Source: Cliona cf. orientalis (taxonomy: Eukaryota > Porifera > Demospongiae > Clionaida > Clionaidae). Taken from it: 64,000 nt of DNA. How positions within the stretch are numbered: position 1 is the first letter of the stretch; every line of letters begins with the position of its first letter. The notes below the pieces were generated by a model. It did no database searches and had not been told where the DNA came from. It saw nothing but the letters and a program-made list of their open reading frames with translations. The stretch spans positions 3,596,001-3,660,000 of the forward strand of contig OZ005702.1 in NCBI GenBank assembly GCA_963930775.1, in the 5' to 3' direction. A program made the position numbers and the translations under genes. Positions 55,291 through 64,000 of this stretch are shown in pieces.

Positions 55291-55890
55291 CTAGCTAGTC
55301 AGGAGGTCAGTGAGACGAGTTTTGTCCGCAGGTGGCAGATGAGGCTCTCCAAGCTTCTCTAAGAGCTCCTGTTTCCTTTTGTCATTTGAGTCGGAAGAAA
55401 CTTGTCTGATCTCAGGAATCTCGGGTTGTTCAGGGGAGTCCTTTGGAGGAGGATCACACGGAGTTATCTCAGTAGCTTCCACCGCTTCTCCGAGTACAGT
55501 GTCTTTTCCGATCACACCGGTAAAACCTGAAGAGTTACAGACTCTGATATAAGCAATACCATCAGCAGTAGGTTGCAACAGCGCATCCTCAAATTGGAGG
55601 CCAGTAGATTCCTCAAGAGAAGGATCTCGCTCAAGTAGCATTGATCTTCCCGATAAGTCACTTCCTCTAAACTGCACAGGGACTAAAGTGCTTTGTCCAG
55701 CAGGGACTCGAACTGCATGCAAGAGACACACTCGGATAGTGGGTACAGCGGCAGCTCCTTCACTTTCTTTTTCATTCTGGGGACCACATTGCTTTGGCTT
55801 GACGTCCGGGTGGTAGGTGATGATTCCAAGCTGCCTACAGACACCTTCAGATAAGAGCAACTGGTCGTGAGCATCCATCTTCACGTACAC
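55291..55890 (-). pseudogene. Gypsy protease C-terminus and linker
   Basis: About 200 codons. Begins YVKMDAHDQLLLSEGVCRQ and ends [15 protein letters not shown], a pattern usual between aspartic protease and reverse transcriptase in gypsy polyproteins. Overlaps the preceding gag-protease frame by about 10 bp, consistent with a frameshift, possibly mutational. Confidence 0.8.
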
Positions 55891-57158
55891 TGTATCTGCA
55901 TTGTCTTCTCTCCGAATGAGATGTCCAGCTGGAGGTAGCCGTCAAGAGTGAATGTCCTCTGATCATATGTGTGAGGAATTTTGTCGGGCTTGTGGAAGGC
56001 TTTCTTCTTGATCTTATTTGCAGCTGCTACTCTCTGGAATAGTTCGGCACCCATTATGGTTATGTCGGCACCACTATCGACAATACCTTGTGCAGGGACT
56101 CCTTGGAGTTGAACCTCTGCATAGTGTGGCTGACTACCACCATCATGGACTCGTACAACTCGAATATGATCACTCTCACTTTCATCTGAGGAGGACGAGT
56201 ACAGCAGTGATAAAGGATCAACAGCTGCTTGCTGAGCGGCGGGAGACGGAGAACTCTGTACAGTCTTTGTGTTCGCTTTAGCGGATGGGGGAGTAGACTG
56301 TCCTTGTGTGCGAGAACTCCGGCCACCACTCTCAGATCGGATCCTATGGCAACACTCCCGTCTGAGGTGACCAGTTTTGTGACAAAAGTCGCAATATTTC
56401 TTAGGCGTTTCCGCGCTAGATTGTTTAGGCTGGTTAGCCTGGTTGCTCGACTGGGTTTGTGGCTTCTTTGTCATGGCAGAGGGGGACGCTGGAGGCTTCT
56501 GCGAGGCACTTTGATACTGCTTGCGCTTTTTCAGTTCACTCTGCCTCCTTTCTTCATTTTTAGCTGCCATCACTAACTCTTTGTACGTCAGTGCTCCAGA
56601 TACGTTTGGGCTATGCATCAAGCTCTGCCTTAGGCCCTCTTGTAGTTGACCGTAAAGGAATGCTCCTCTGGTTTCAGGGCTCAGCTTGTCACTGCCATAA
56701 GCAATCCTAAAGGTGCGCTCCAGTCTGCGTACAAAAACTGAAACCGACTCACTCTCTTCCTGAATCGTGTGTCTGAAATCTTGGGCCGCTAGAATCTTAC
56801 TACCAGGACCCAGCACTTCTTTCATCGCTTTAACAGCGTCACTAAACGTCTCTTTTTCCTCATCATCAAGCAGGTTCCACTCCTGCCATGCGCGTCTGCG
56901 CAGATGATCTGCTAACTGTATTAGTTGCTCTTCAGGCCCCCAATCATTCCAGCGGGCAGCCCTTTGCAGCGCAGGTAACCAGTCTTCAAATCTACATGTA
57001 AGCTCAGGGTCTTCTCCCGTGAATGTATCTACAGGAGAGGCTTTTCCACGACGCTTTGCGGGTGGAAGGCGTTCACGTGTTGGTAATAACTCGTGAGTAT
57101 CTGACTCTGACCCAGACTCGCTGTGATGCACAATAGAACCATCACCCTTCATATGCAT
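55881..57158 (-). CDS. Gypsy gag with zinc knuckle, fused to protease
   Basis: 425 codons open. The capsid-like region FEDWLPALQRAARWNDWGPE is followed by FVRRLERTFRIAYGSDKLSP. A CCHC zinc knuckle, CDFCHKTGHLRREC (C-x2-C-x4-H-x4-C), lies about residue 270. The aspartic protease active site GIVDSGADITIMG is near residue 370. Gag and protease share one frame without an intervening stop. The upstream N-terminal portion is shifted out of frame. Confidence 0.9.
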   Translation of the reverse strand: MHMKGDGSIVHHSESGSESDTHELLPTRERLPPAKRRGKASPVDTFTGEDPELTCRFEDWLPALQRAARWNDWGPEEQLIQLADHLRRRAWQEWNLLDDEEKETFSDAVKAMKEVLGPGSKILAAQDFRHTIQEESESVSVFVRRLERTFRIAYGSDKLSPETRGAFLYGQLQEGLRQSLMHSPNVSGALTYKELVMAAKNEERRQSELKKRKQYQSASQKPPASPSAMTKKPQTQSSNQANQPKQSSAETPKKYCDFCHKTGHLRRECCHRIRSESGGRSSRTQGQSTPPSAKANTKTVQSSPSPAAQQAAVDPLSLLYSSSSDESESDHIRVVRVHDGGSQPHYAEVQLQGVPAQGIVDSGADITIMGAELFQRVAAANKIKKKAFHKPDKIPHTYDQRTFTLDGYLQLDISFGEKTMQIQCT

Positions 57159-57159
57159 T

Positions 57160-57690
57160 CTGCAAGCTTCTGCTTTAGCTCCTTAATTTCATCCTCTCTC
57201 TCTCCTAATAACTTTTCTTGCTCAGCCACCTGGGCACAGTTCATACACCACATGCGCTTTCCTTTATCTCTCTCTTTCTTTAATTCATCTTGTAACTTAC
57301 TGACTTCACTTGATGCAGAAAGTAGGCGTAACTCTCCTTGGAGTCGAGTAGTCTCTGCTCGCTCCTCAAATCTGCGGTCAACTGCTCATTCTTCTGCTCT
57401 GCATCTGCCAATCTCTGTAGTACGTCATCATCAGGCGGTGGCTCCTTGGCAGGCTTGTCAAAGGTGCAGCTTCATGAAATATGCCTTCGTCATCCATCAA
57501 GGATAACTTCACAGTGATCGAGGCTGTTTCATCAACAACAACCTGGACGTTAGCAGAGTCTCGAGTCTCCTGGAACTTCCCATCTATGAGTTGTCGTGTC
57601 TCATCTTCCGAACCAGCAGTGGGTAGCTCCAAGCTCTGGGCGATGTGCTTTAAATAGGCGGCGGTTAATCTCCGAGAATTGAGTGGGATG
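57160..57690 (-). pseudogene. Gypsy gag N-terminus, frameshifted
   Basis: Contains LTAAYLKHIAQSLELPTAG (SAP-like helix pair) then DETRQLIDGKFQET and VQVVVDE, followed by coiled-coil text in shifted frames (QRLADAEQKNEQLTADL; EDEIKELKQKLAECI) including C-x2-C (MWCMNCAQ). At least two frameshifts separate it from 57158-55881. Confidence 0.75.
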
Positions 57691-58019
57691 AGTTTACCGA
57701 GTGGAGGGGTTACGTCATCTCCACGCGACCCTTCTTCGCTCTCAGATATCTCGAGGTTCTCACAGGCTCACAAATGTAGCAATTCACTATTACAACAGAC
57801 CCTTCTCCAAGGCTGGACCGTTTCCCCGTCGATACGGACAGGTATTAATTCACAGGTCCTCTAGCCAAGGTAAGTCTGCTGGTAGACCTGCGTTTACCTT
57901 CCTTTTGTCATCGTAGAGGCGAAATGGGACTCCTTTTTCGTCGATTCACTCGCCCTTCTGTCTTTTTCGAGCTTCTTTTGACTCGATTCGACAGGATCGT
58001 CTCGGCGTGGGACCTTCAC

Positions 58020-58176
58020 TGTAAACGTGCCCTTGTCTCTCGCTGGGTTAAATCAACTGTTATTTACGCATGCGCAGTTACAATCATACATACACAGCAG
58101 CAATAATTATAATAATATAATATTAGAGTTTAGTTCAGAGTACAAGAATGTTAATCACGATTACATTACTGTTACA
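58020..58176 (-). repeat. Gypsy 5' LTR
   Basis: Starts TGTAAACGTGCCCTTGTCTC and ends ATTACTGTTACA on plus. Partner of 52421-52567, about 10 bp longer because of a TAATA-type expansion. A clear tRNA primer-binding site (starting TGG) was not seen immediately inside the LTR. Confidence 0.9.
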
Positions 58177-58199
58177 CACTAAGTAGATATACACTAAGG

Positions 58200-58990
58200 C
58201 CAGACCAATTAAATAAGTTGTTGCACGGATTCGATCGCTCCAATTTTTGGGCAAATAGGAAAAAAAAAATTAAGTTGGGTGGAGCTTATGTACAGTAGAG
58301 TGGTTTTTGTATACTATCTTGTTTCCCTGGTCCTAGATAGTCACATTAGTCTATCTTAATTAGATTGTGGTCTATAGAATGGGTCCAAGTAATAGGTTTG
58401 ACTGGATGGAATTTTGATTCACACCTTAGAATTAAAGTTATGACTCTTTAAAGGTTCCCATATGTTTGTATAGGAAGCCATGCATTTGCAATGTTTGCCC
58501 ATAAAATATTACGGGTGCGTGGGTACGTTGACGACCCTTTACCGAACATTGTTTATATTGCTCCTATGGCTCTCTACTCAGAATTTTCTTGCATTATAAG
58601 ATTCTACTAAGAGTTTACTTGCATTTTATGGCTCTCCTATGCATTCCATCAGTACTTTATGGTGTTTTCTGGACACTTTTTTTGTGCTTAGTGTATCGGC
58701 TCGCTTGTTATACACTAAGTAGAAATTACACACTAATTACACACTAAGTAGTTACACACTAAGTAGAAAAAAATAGAATGAAAATTCACAGGGGGTTTGG
58801 GAGCACTTGGGGAGATAATTTTTATATGAGCACGCAGAATGGGCCGAAACTAGAAATTTGACCTTGGGGAATTTTTAATTAACACCACAGAATTAAAGTT
58901 ACGGCACTTTAAAGTTTCCCCATATGTTTATATAGAGAAGCCATGCATTTGCAATATTTTGAGTCCCGGTGTGCGTTATTTAGAAAATCG
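58200..58990 (-). repeat. ACACTAAG-family repeats, minus copies
   Basis: Copies at about 58380-58700 and 58740-58960. Blocks in reverse order: GGGAGCACTTGGGGAGATAA, CACGCAGAATGGGCC, ATTAAAGTTATGACTCTTTA, AGGAAGCCATGCATTTGC, GACGACCCTTTACC. Bounded by TTACACACTAAGTAG words. The 58740 copy breaks off after CATGCATTTGCAATAT and passes into other sequence. Confidence 0.85.
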
Positions 58991-59124
58991 CTATGTAAAG
59001 TACATGTATAGGCTACCATGCGGCTAGTATTGTATCCAGAGGCTTGCTGAATGGATGAACAACAGTAGCTCTCCCTTTTTGATTCTATCATAGAGTCGGT
59101 AGACTCTATAAGTAGGGATGGCCC

Positions 59125-59310
59125 GGATATGCCATATATATAATACATTACAAATACCTAAATATCTCAAAATAGGTAATTTTGTGAAATTTCTAAGTGT
59201 GAAAATCAGAATCTCCAGCAAATTGTGCATCTAGCAAGACCAAGATCATTCATCAAAACAATTGTATATGCTAGAACCAGATGTTTGAAAAATAGCCCAT
59301 TTCTCATTCT
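59125..59310 (+). repeat. Dispersed repeat 'CTAAATATCTCAAAATAGG', copy 2
   Basis: Direct relative of 26240-26450 with the same block order. Ends in a TTTCTTTCTTTC tract near 59318. Confidence 0.75.
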
Positions 59311-59339
59311 TTCTTCTTTCTTTCTTTTTCATTATCAGG

Positions 59340-60005
59340 GCTAACTCAGGACTGTCTGGACTGCTGGCCTTAGTTCTCGTATAAATCCACTCTATTTTGT
59401 AGCACGCAGTGCAGTGGCAAGTTAGTTTGGCGTTATCTCAAGTTATGTAATAGTGGGTGTGTACGGTGCATTAACGATACGATTGGGTGTGTCTGATACG
59501 CCATTTTGTGATATAATGCACATGCTTGTTGCCATGGTGAAGTCATGTGACAGCGCATGGCCCTAGGCGGCGAGGCCAAACCATGGTACCAAGGTTGCTA
59601 CTCGCTAGCGCTAGCGTGTGCAACGGCGCGCTGGATCGATCATGGATATGAATATGAAGGTGCAAGGATCGAGGAACGGTAAGGCGCTAGGCATAGGCGA
59701 GCTAAGTGCTTCGCTGGATCGATCATAGATATCATACCATCATACAAAGGAGCAAGACTTGAGGAGCGGTCACTGAACATACAGATTATAAAATTATGCC
59801 GGGTAGATAGCTGCTGCCAACAATAAAACTTAGAACTTGGTTTTCTCCCTAAGCGGAAGAGTCTCATCACGACTTGGGCCACCTAAAGTAGTCTTCTTTG
59901 TCAGCCTGCTTCATCATAATACAAGGCATATGAACGCAAGTTAATGAGGGGCGTGGCTACGAATTTTGCTAACTTTGGCACCTCCCATCTTCCACTTAAT
60001 TACAC
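59340..60005 (-). repeat. Dispersed repeat 'AGAAGATGGGAGG', copy 3
   Basis: Reverse-orientation relative of 51380-52330: CCACTCTATTTTGTAG, GTGGGTGTGTACGGTGCATT, GTTGCCATGGTGAAGTCATG, TAATGAGGGGCGTGG and CCTCCCATCTTCCACTT. It lacks the extra piece of copy 2. Confidence 0.75.
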
Positions 60006-60079
60006 TGGACAGAAATTGTGAGCAAACCATGCAAGATGGCATTGATAAATTACACTAAGTGTATTAAAAAAGAACAGAA

Positions 60080-60460
60080 ACAAGTATAAAAACAATCGAA
60101 CAAAATTGAGGAATGAAGTAGGGATGGCAGGATCAAAAAGTACACAAACAAGAGATAATCGCATCTACTATACATCCCTACGCTTGCTTTTTGAGGGGTG
60201 CAAAAATAACCAATAATAATGCGATTGAATCAAAATTGATAAACCCAAACCCAAACCATCGTGACAACTAACAACCTGAGTTGAATGTCTCCCATAATAT
60301 AACACACTCAACAAACACGTCGACATTAATAGGTGCAAAATAGTCGAGAAAAGCAAACATAGGGATGTATAGTAGATGCGATTATCTCTTGTTTGTGTAC
60401 TTTTTGATCCTGCCATCCCTACTTCATTCTTCAATTTTATTCAATTGTTTTTATACTTGT
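60080..60460. repeat. Foldback family 'ACAAGTATAAAAA', copy 3
   Basis: Arms CAAGTATAAAAACAATCGA, AGTAGGGATGGCAGGATC and CATCCCTACGCTTGC on the left, mirrored on the right to TTTTTATACTTG. Most symmetric member of the three. Confidence 0.88.
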
Positions 60461-60534
60461 ACATGTATATTGTGCTTGATAACTATGTTTTTGCACACAG
60501 TAATCCTGCTAACTATGTGGTGGTTTTTGGACAA

Positions 60535-61150
60535 TAATTTTTTTTTTTCTGCTTAGTGTGTAATTTCCTTGAAAAAAAAAGAATTTTAATGTAAAGTAAT
60601 GTTTGAGATTCTGGGAAAACATTCAAGACAAATTATTGATACGAGCATGCAGAATGGGTCATGTAGAAGTTTCTAGGAAGCGGAATTTTGATTCACACCT
60701 TGTAATTAAAGTTACGGCCCTTTGAAGTTTACCCATAATTATGTTGTATAGGGAAGCCGTGCATTTGCAATGTTTTCCGCCCACGCGCTACGTGAGGGGC
60801 GGGGCTTCGCGCTCATAAACGTGACGACCTTTACCAACATTTGACAAATTTAAGTTAGGCTGCCTTCTTGCATTGTATGGTTCTACTATACATCCAGCTC
60901 AATTATATGGTGGTTTCTGGACTATTTTTTTCTGATTAGGCTTGCTTAAAAAAAGAATAAATTAATTGTTGGAGGGTTTTGGAGCACTTGGGGACGTAAT
61001 TTTTACATGAGCACGCAGAATGGATTGAAATTTAAATGAGATTTGACGTGAGAAAATTTTGATTCACGCCTTAGAATTAAAGTTACGACCCTTTGAAGTT
61101 TACCCATATGTTTGTATAGGGAAGCCATGTATTTGCGTTGTGCGTTATTT
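60535..61150 (-). repeat. ACACTAAG-family repeats, two minus copies
   Basis: About 60535-60945 is nearly complete (AGCATGCAGAATGGGTC, TTAAAGTTACGGCCCTTTGA, CCACGCGCTACGTGAGGGGC, GTGACGACCTTTACCAAC, ATTATATGGTGGTTTCTGG). 60960-61150 holds only the first half and then joins GCGTTATTTAGAAAATCGCT, the same junction seen after the copy at 58740 (58974-58995). The shared breakpoint implies that a composite was duplicated. Confidence 0.85.
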
Positions 61151-61451
61151 AGAAAATCGCTAGGCCAGTACTACCATGCAGCTGGTATTGTATCCAGAGG
61201 TTTGCTGAATGGATGAAGAATCAGCCACAATAGTAGCTCTCCCGTTTTTGCTGAGCGGTAGGTGGCGTAATACAGCTATAGTTTCACATTGTGCATGCAT
61301 GGATGTGTGGGAAAGTACATCGAGTTGAGAAACATAACTAAAATTATTTTTTGCTTTTCCCCTAGCCTTGTGTGTGTTCTGTGGTGATCTTGAGTACTAG
61401 TAGGAAGTAACTTGTTGCAGGGGCCACTGGTACTGAACCTCAATACTGATC

Positions 61452-62089
61452 ATATGTGACCCTCCACGAGGAAACCAAGCATAATGCGTTGGATATCAAT
61501 CTGAGATACAGGCCAAAATAGTTGCCCAAGGTGATAATTATCGTTTCTCACTTATTGGCATAGATCAATAGAGGAATCATTCCTCTACACAAAAATCTGC
61601 TTCGTAGCTTCTAGAACGCTATACTTACTGAGTTATGGCTCAAAGAAGTCGGCCGTGTAGCTAATATTGATCGTCCATGATACAGAGCCGTTGCCATAGT
61701 TGCAGCTAGGCAAGCACGGCAGCTGCACAGAAAAAGCTTTCCAGTCACTTCTTTCTTCAATTTTGTATACTAACGATCTATAGACACGCTTATCTTTTTG
61801 TTCTTTTCCATCGAAACGCCGGCTGCTGCTCTCTTTCCAACGTTTTGGCAGCCATCTAGCTCATTGGTTTAGTGGGTGGGGCCACGTATTTACCATAAAC
61901 GGCGAATATATGGACTTCCGCGTGCAACGTACATAGCAATGTTCATTGCAATTTTTTGCAAGACTTTAGTACGGGCGATCCGGGTATATTTTTGCTCATA
62001 TCTCCATGACTACACGGGCTAGAGACTTCAAATTTAACTCAAATTTTTTCCACACATTATGCTTGGTTTCCTCGTGGAGGGTCACATAT
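61452..62089. repeat. TIR element with 35-bp perfect ends
   Basis: Ends begin ATATGTGACCCTCCACGAGG and continue AAACCAAGCATAATG; the right end (62055-62089) is its exact reverse complement over 35 bp. TA flanks TGTGACC on both sides, so a TA duplication is likely. About 640 bp, no transposase frame. Unlike the interior, the ends have no visible mutation, suggesting youth. Confidence 0.92.
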
Positions 62090-62094
62090 ACTCT

Positions 62095-64000
62095 GAGATT
62101 TCTAGGCTCTACTAGGAGTTTTCTTGCATTTTATGGCTCTCCTATGCATTTCACCAGTACTTTGTGGTGTTTTCTGGACAATCATTTTTAAATTGTCCAG
62201 GCTGCCTGCTTGCATTGTATGGCTCTACTATGCATCCAGCTTGACTATATTACATGTATATGTGGAGGTTTCCGGACATTTTTTTCCTGCTTAGTGTGTG
62301 GTCTCCTTGATTAATTATTATTACACACTAAGTAGAAAAAATTACACACTAACTAGTTACACACTAAAAGTAGAAGTAGAAAAAAAAACAAACTATTTGT
62401 ATAATTAATTATTGTTTGAGACTCTGGGAAGCTATTCATGACGAACTATTCACATGAGCATGCAGAATGGATCATACCTAGAAATTTGATGGAACCGAAT
62501 TTTGATTCACATCTTAGTGAAGTTACGGCACTTTAAAGTTACGGCACTTTAAAGTTTCCCCATGTGTTTGTATAGGGAAGACATGCATTTGCGCCCGCGC
62601 GCACAGTAACCTGACGACCTTTACCAGCTTTGGTCAAAGTTGAAGTTTAGGCTGCCTGCTTGCATTGCACGGGTCTATTATGCATCTATGTGGTGGTTTC
62701 CAGACAGTTTTTTCTGCTTAGTGTGTCTGCTTCTTGAAAAAAAAAATTTCCTGTGCGCAAAATGTTTGGGGGAATTGGGAATACTTAGAGAGATAATTTT
62801 TATACCGGTGCGCAGAATGGATCGAAACACGAGATTTGACATGAGAAAAATTTGATTCACGCCTTAGAATTTAAGTTACCGTAGGACGGGTTTTAATTAA
62901 TAATTGCATTGTAGTCAAGTCAGGCCAAATTGTGAATCCAATAATTGCGATAGACGACCCCGTACCGTACGATAGTATACGTGCACGTTTACATTTACGA
63001 ATCTATTAATTGCGAAATGTTTAAAAACTCGCAAATCACAATTATGGATACTTGCAATTAAAACCCGACCTACGGTATGGCCCTTTGAAGTTTCCCAGCA
63101 CGCAGAATGGTTCGAAACACGAGATTTGACATTAGAAAATTTTGATTCACGCCTTAGAATTAAAGTTACGGCCCTTTGAAATTTCCCCATATGTTTGTAT
63201 AGGAAGCCATGCATTTGCAATGTTTTCCGCCCACGCACGCACATATATGTGACGACCTTTATCCAATTTGTTCAAAATTGGATATAAGGTGTCTGCTTGC
63301 ATTGTATGGCTCTACTAAGTGTCAAGCTTGACTATGTGGCTGTTTCCGGACATTTTTTTTTTCTGCTTAGTGTGTGGTCTCTTTGATAAAGTTACACACT
63401 AAGTAGAAATTAAACACTAATTAAATTACACACTAAGTAGAAAAAAAAAGCAAATTTAAATAATTAAATAAATAAATAATCTAATTCATGGGGGGTTTGG
63501 GAGCACTTGGGGGGATAATTTTTACATGGGCACGCAGAATGGGTCAAAACTAGAATTTTGATGGCGGGAAATTTTGATTCACACCTTACAATTAAAGTTA
63601 TGGCCCTTTGAAGTTTCCCCATATGTTTGTATAGGAAGCCATGCACTTGCAATGTTTTCCGCCCACGCGCTACGTGAGGGGTGGGGCCACGCGCGCACAT
63701 CAACGTGACGACCATTACCCACTTTGGTCAAAATTGATGTATAGGCTGCCTGCTTGCATTGTATGGCTCTACTATGCATCCAGCTCGACTATGTGGTGGT
63801 TTTCGGACAATTTTTTTTTCTGCTTAGTGTTCTGGTCTCCTTGTAATTAAATAAATAAATAATTAAATAATCTAATTCATGGGGGGTTTGGGAGCACTTG
63901 GGGGGATAATTTTTACATGGGCACGCAGAATGGGTCGAAACTAGAGATTTGACCCGAAAGAATTTTGATTCACGCCTTAGAATTAAAGTTACGCCCCTTT
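62095..64000 (-). repeat. ACACTAAG-family array, minus copies
   Basis: Partial copy 62100-62290, copies at about 62335-62735, 62745-63390 (broken by a MITE and a partial internal duplication), 63430-63840 and 63845 to the window end. Each runs TTACACACTAAGTAG, GGGAGCACTTGGGGGGATAA, CACGCAGAATGG, GATTTGAC, AATTAAAGTTACGGCCC, CCCCATATGTTTGTATAGG, CCACGCGCTACGTGAGGGG, GTGACGACC, TGCCTGCTTGCATTG, GTGGTGGTTTCCGGAC, TTTCTGCTTAGTGT. No gene. Confidence 0.9.
62877..63077. repeat. MITE with TACCGTAGGTCGGG ends, TA duplication visible
   Basis: Left TACCGTAGGACGGGTTTTAA, right TTAAAACCCGACCTACGGTA; arms of about 40 bp mirror each other (ATAATTG words). It splits the ACACTAAG block AAGTTACGGCCCTTTGAAG, giving AAGTTA-element-TATGGCCCTTTGAAG, so the TA is duplicated. 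197 bp plus TAs, non-coding. Confidence 0.92.

Larger units (their letters stand above)
52421..58176 (-). mobile_element. Ty3/gypsy LTR retrotransposon, defective
   Basis: Read on minus: 5' LTR (58176-58020), gag, protease, reverse transcriptase, RNase H, integrase, polypurine tract (AAAAGAGGGGAGTGA, beside the LTR at 52567), 3' LTR (52567-52421). CACT flanks both sides (52417-52420 and 58177-58180) as a 4-bp target duplication. LTRs are short (147 and 157 bp) and nearly identical apart from a TAATA-type indel and a few substitutions, suggesting a moderately recent insertion. Frameshifts and an RT deletion show the copy cannot act on its own. PR-RT-RH-IN order identifies Ty3/gypsy. No envelope-like frame. 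It inserted into ACACTAAG-like DNA in a CCDC77 intron. Confidence 0.93.

Noticed and set aside
56018-56576. Plus-strand frames of 87-115 residues
   Set aside because: Shadows of the gag-protease frame on minus.
52421-58176. An endogenous retrovirus with envelope
   Set aside because: No envelope-like frame between integrase and the 3' LTR; features are those of a Ty3/gypsy retrotransposon.

Overview
This is eukaryotic, intron-rich, AT-rich DNA. Short phase-consistent introns with GT-AG borders, an ABCA-type transporter, a CCDC77-like coiled-coil gene and many animal-type transposons (a Ty3/gypsy LTR element, a DIRS-like element, a CR1/L2-like LINE, a THAP9/P-element-like remnant and numerous MITEs) suggest an invertebrate metazoan. 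Compact host introns (50-200 bp) beside TE-filled ones would suit a demosponge, but nothing in the window proves the taxon.

Layout. (1) 3202-41387, plus strand: the C-terminal half of an ABCA-family ABC transporter in 28 exons (inter-domain linker, second membrane domain with a large Cys/Asn-rich extracellular loop, second nucleotide-binding domain, C-terminal tail). The first half must lie upstream of the window. Part of the extracellular loop is built from successive phase-0 exons that each end in ...ILQ. Two introns are enormous (14652-23635 and 25796-40361) and hold most of the repeats. (2) 41.6-44.8 kb: a 5'-truncated LINE just behind the transporter's stop codon. (3) 45391-46002, plus: a fragment of a P-element/THAP9-like transposase, tail to tail with (4) a minus-strand multi-exon gene (about 47866-46037) that looks transposon-derived but has an open frame. 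(5) A CpG-rich gap of about 270 bp, a likely bidirectional promoter, then (6) the first three exons of a CCDC77-like gene on plus (48141-50838), whose remaining exons are not in the window. (7) 52421-58176: a broken Ty3/gypsy retrotransposon on minus with both LTRs and a 4-bp target duplication. (8) 58.2-64 kb: a dense field of nested copies of an ACACTAAG-ended repeat.

Repeats dominate the window. Several MITE families with unrelated interiors share the same outer end, TA-CCGTA, and two have visible empty sites proving TA duplication. A 2.6-kb insertion (18453-21088) has a 10-bp target duplication, inverted ends, a nested MITE and a G-rich minisatellite. A 2.5-2.8 kb segment is tandemly duplicated at 27.4-32.6 kb. 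The most notable items are the exon-repeat array in the transporter, the shared TA-CCGTA termini, the MULE-like 2.6-kb insertion, and the transposon-derived gene head to head with CCDC77.
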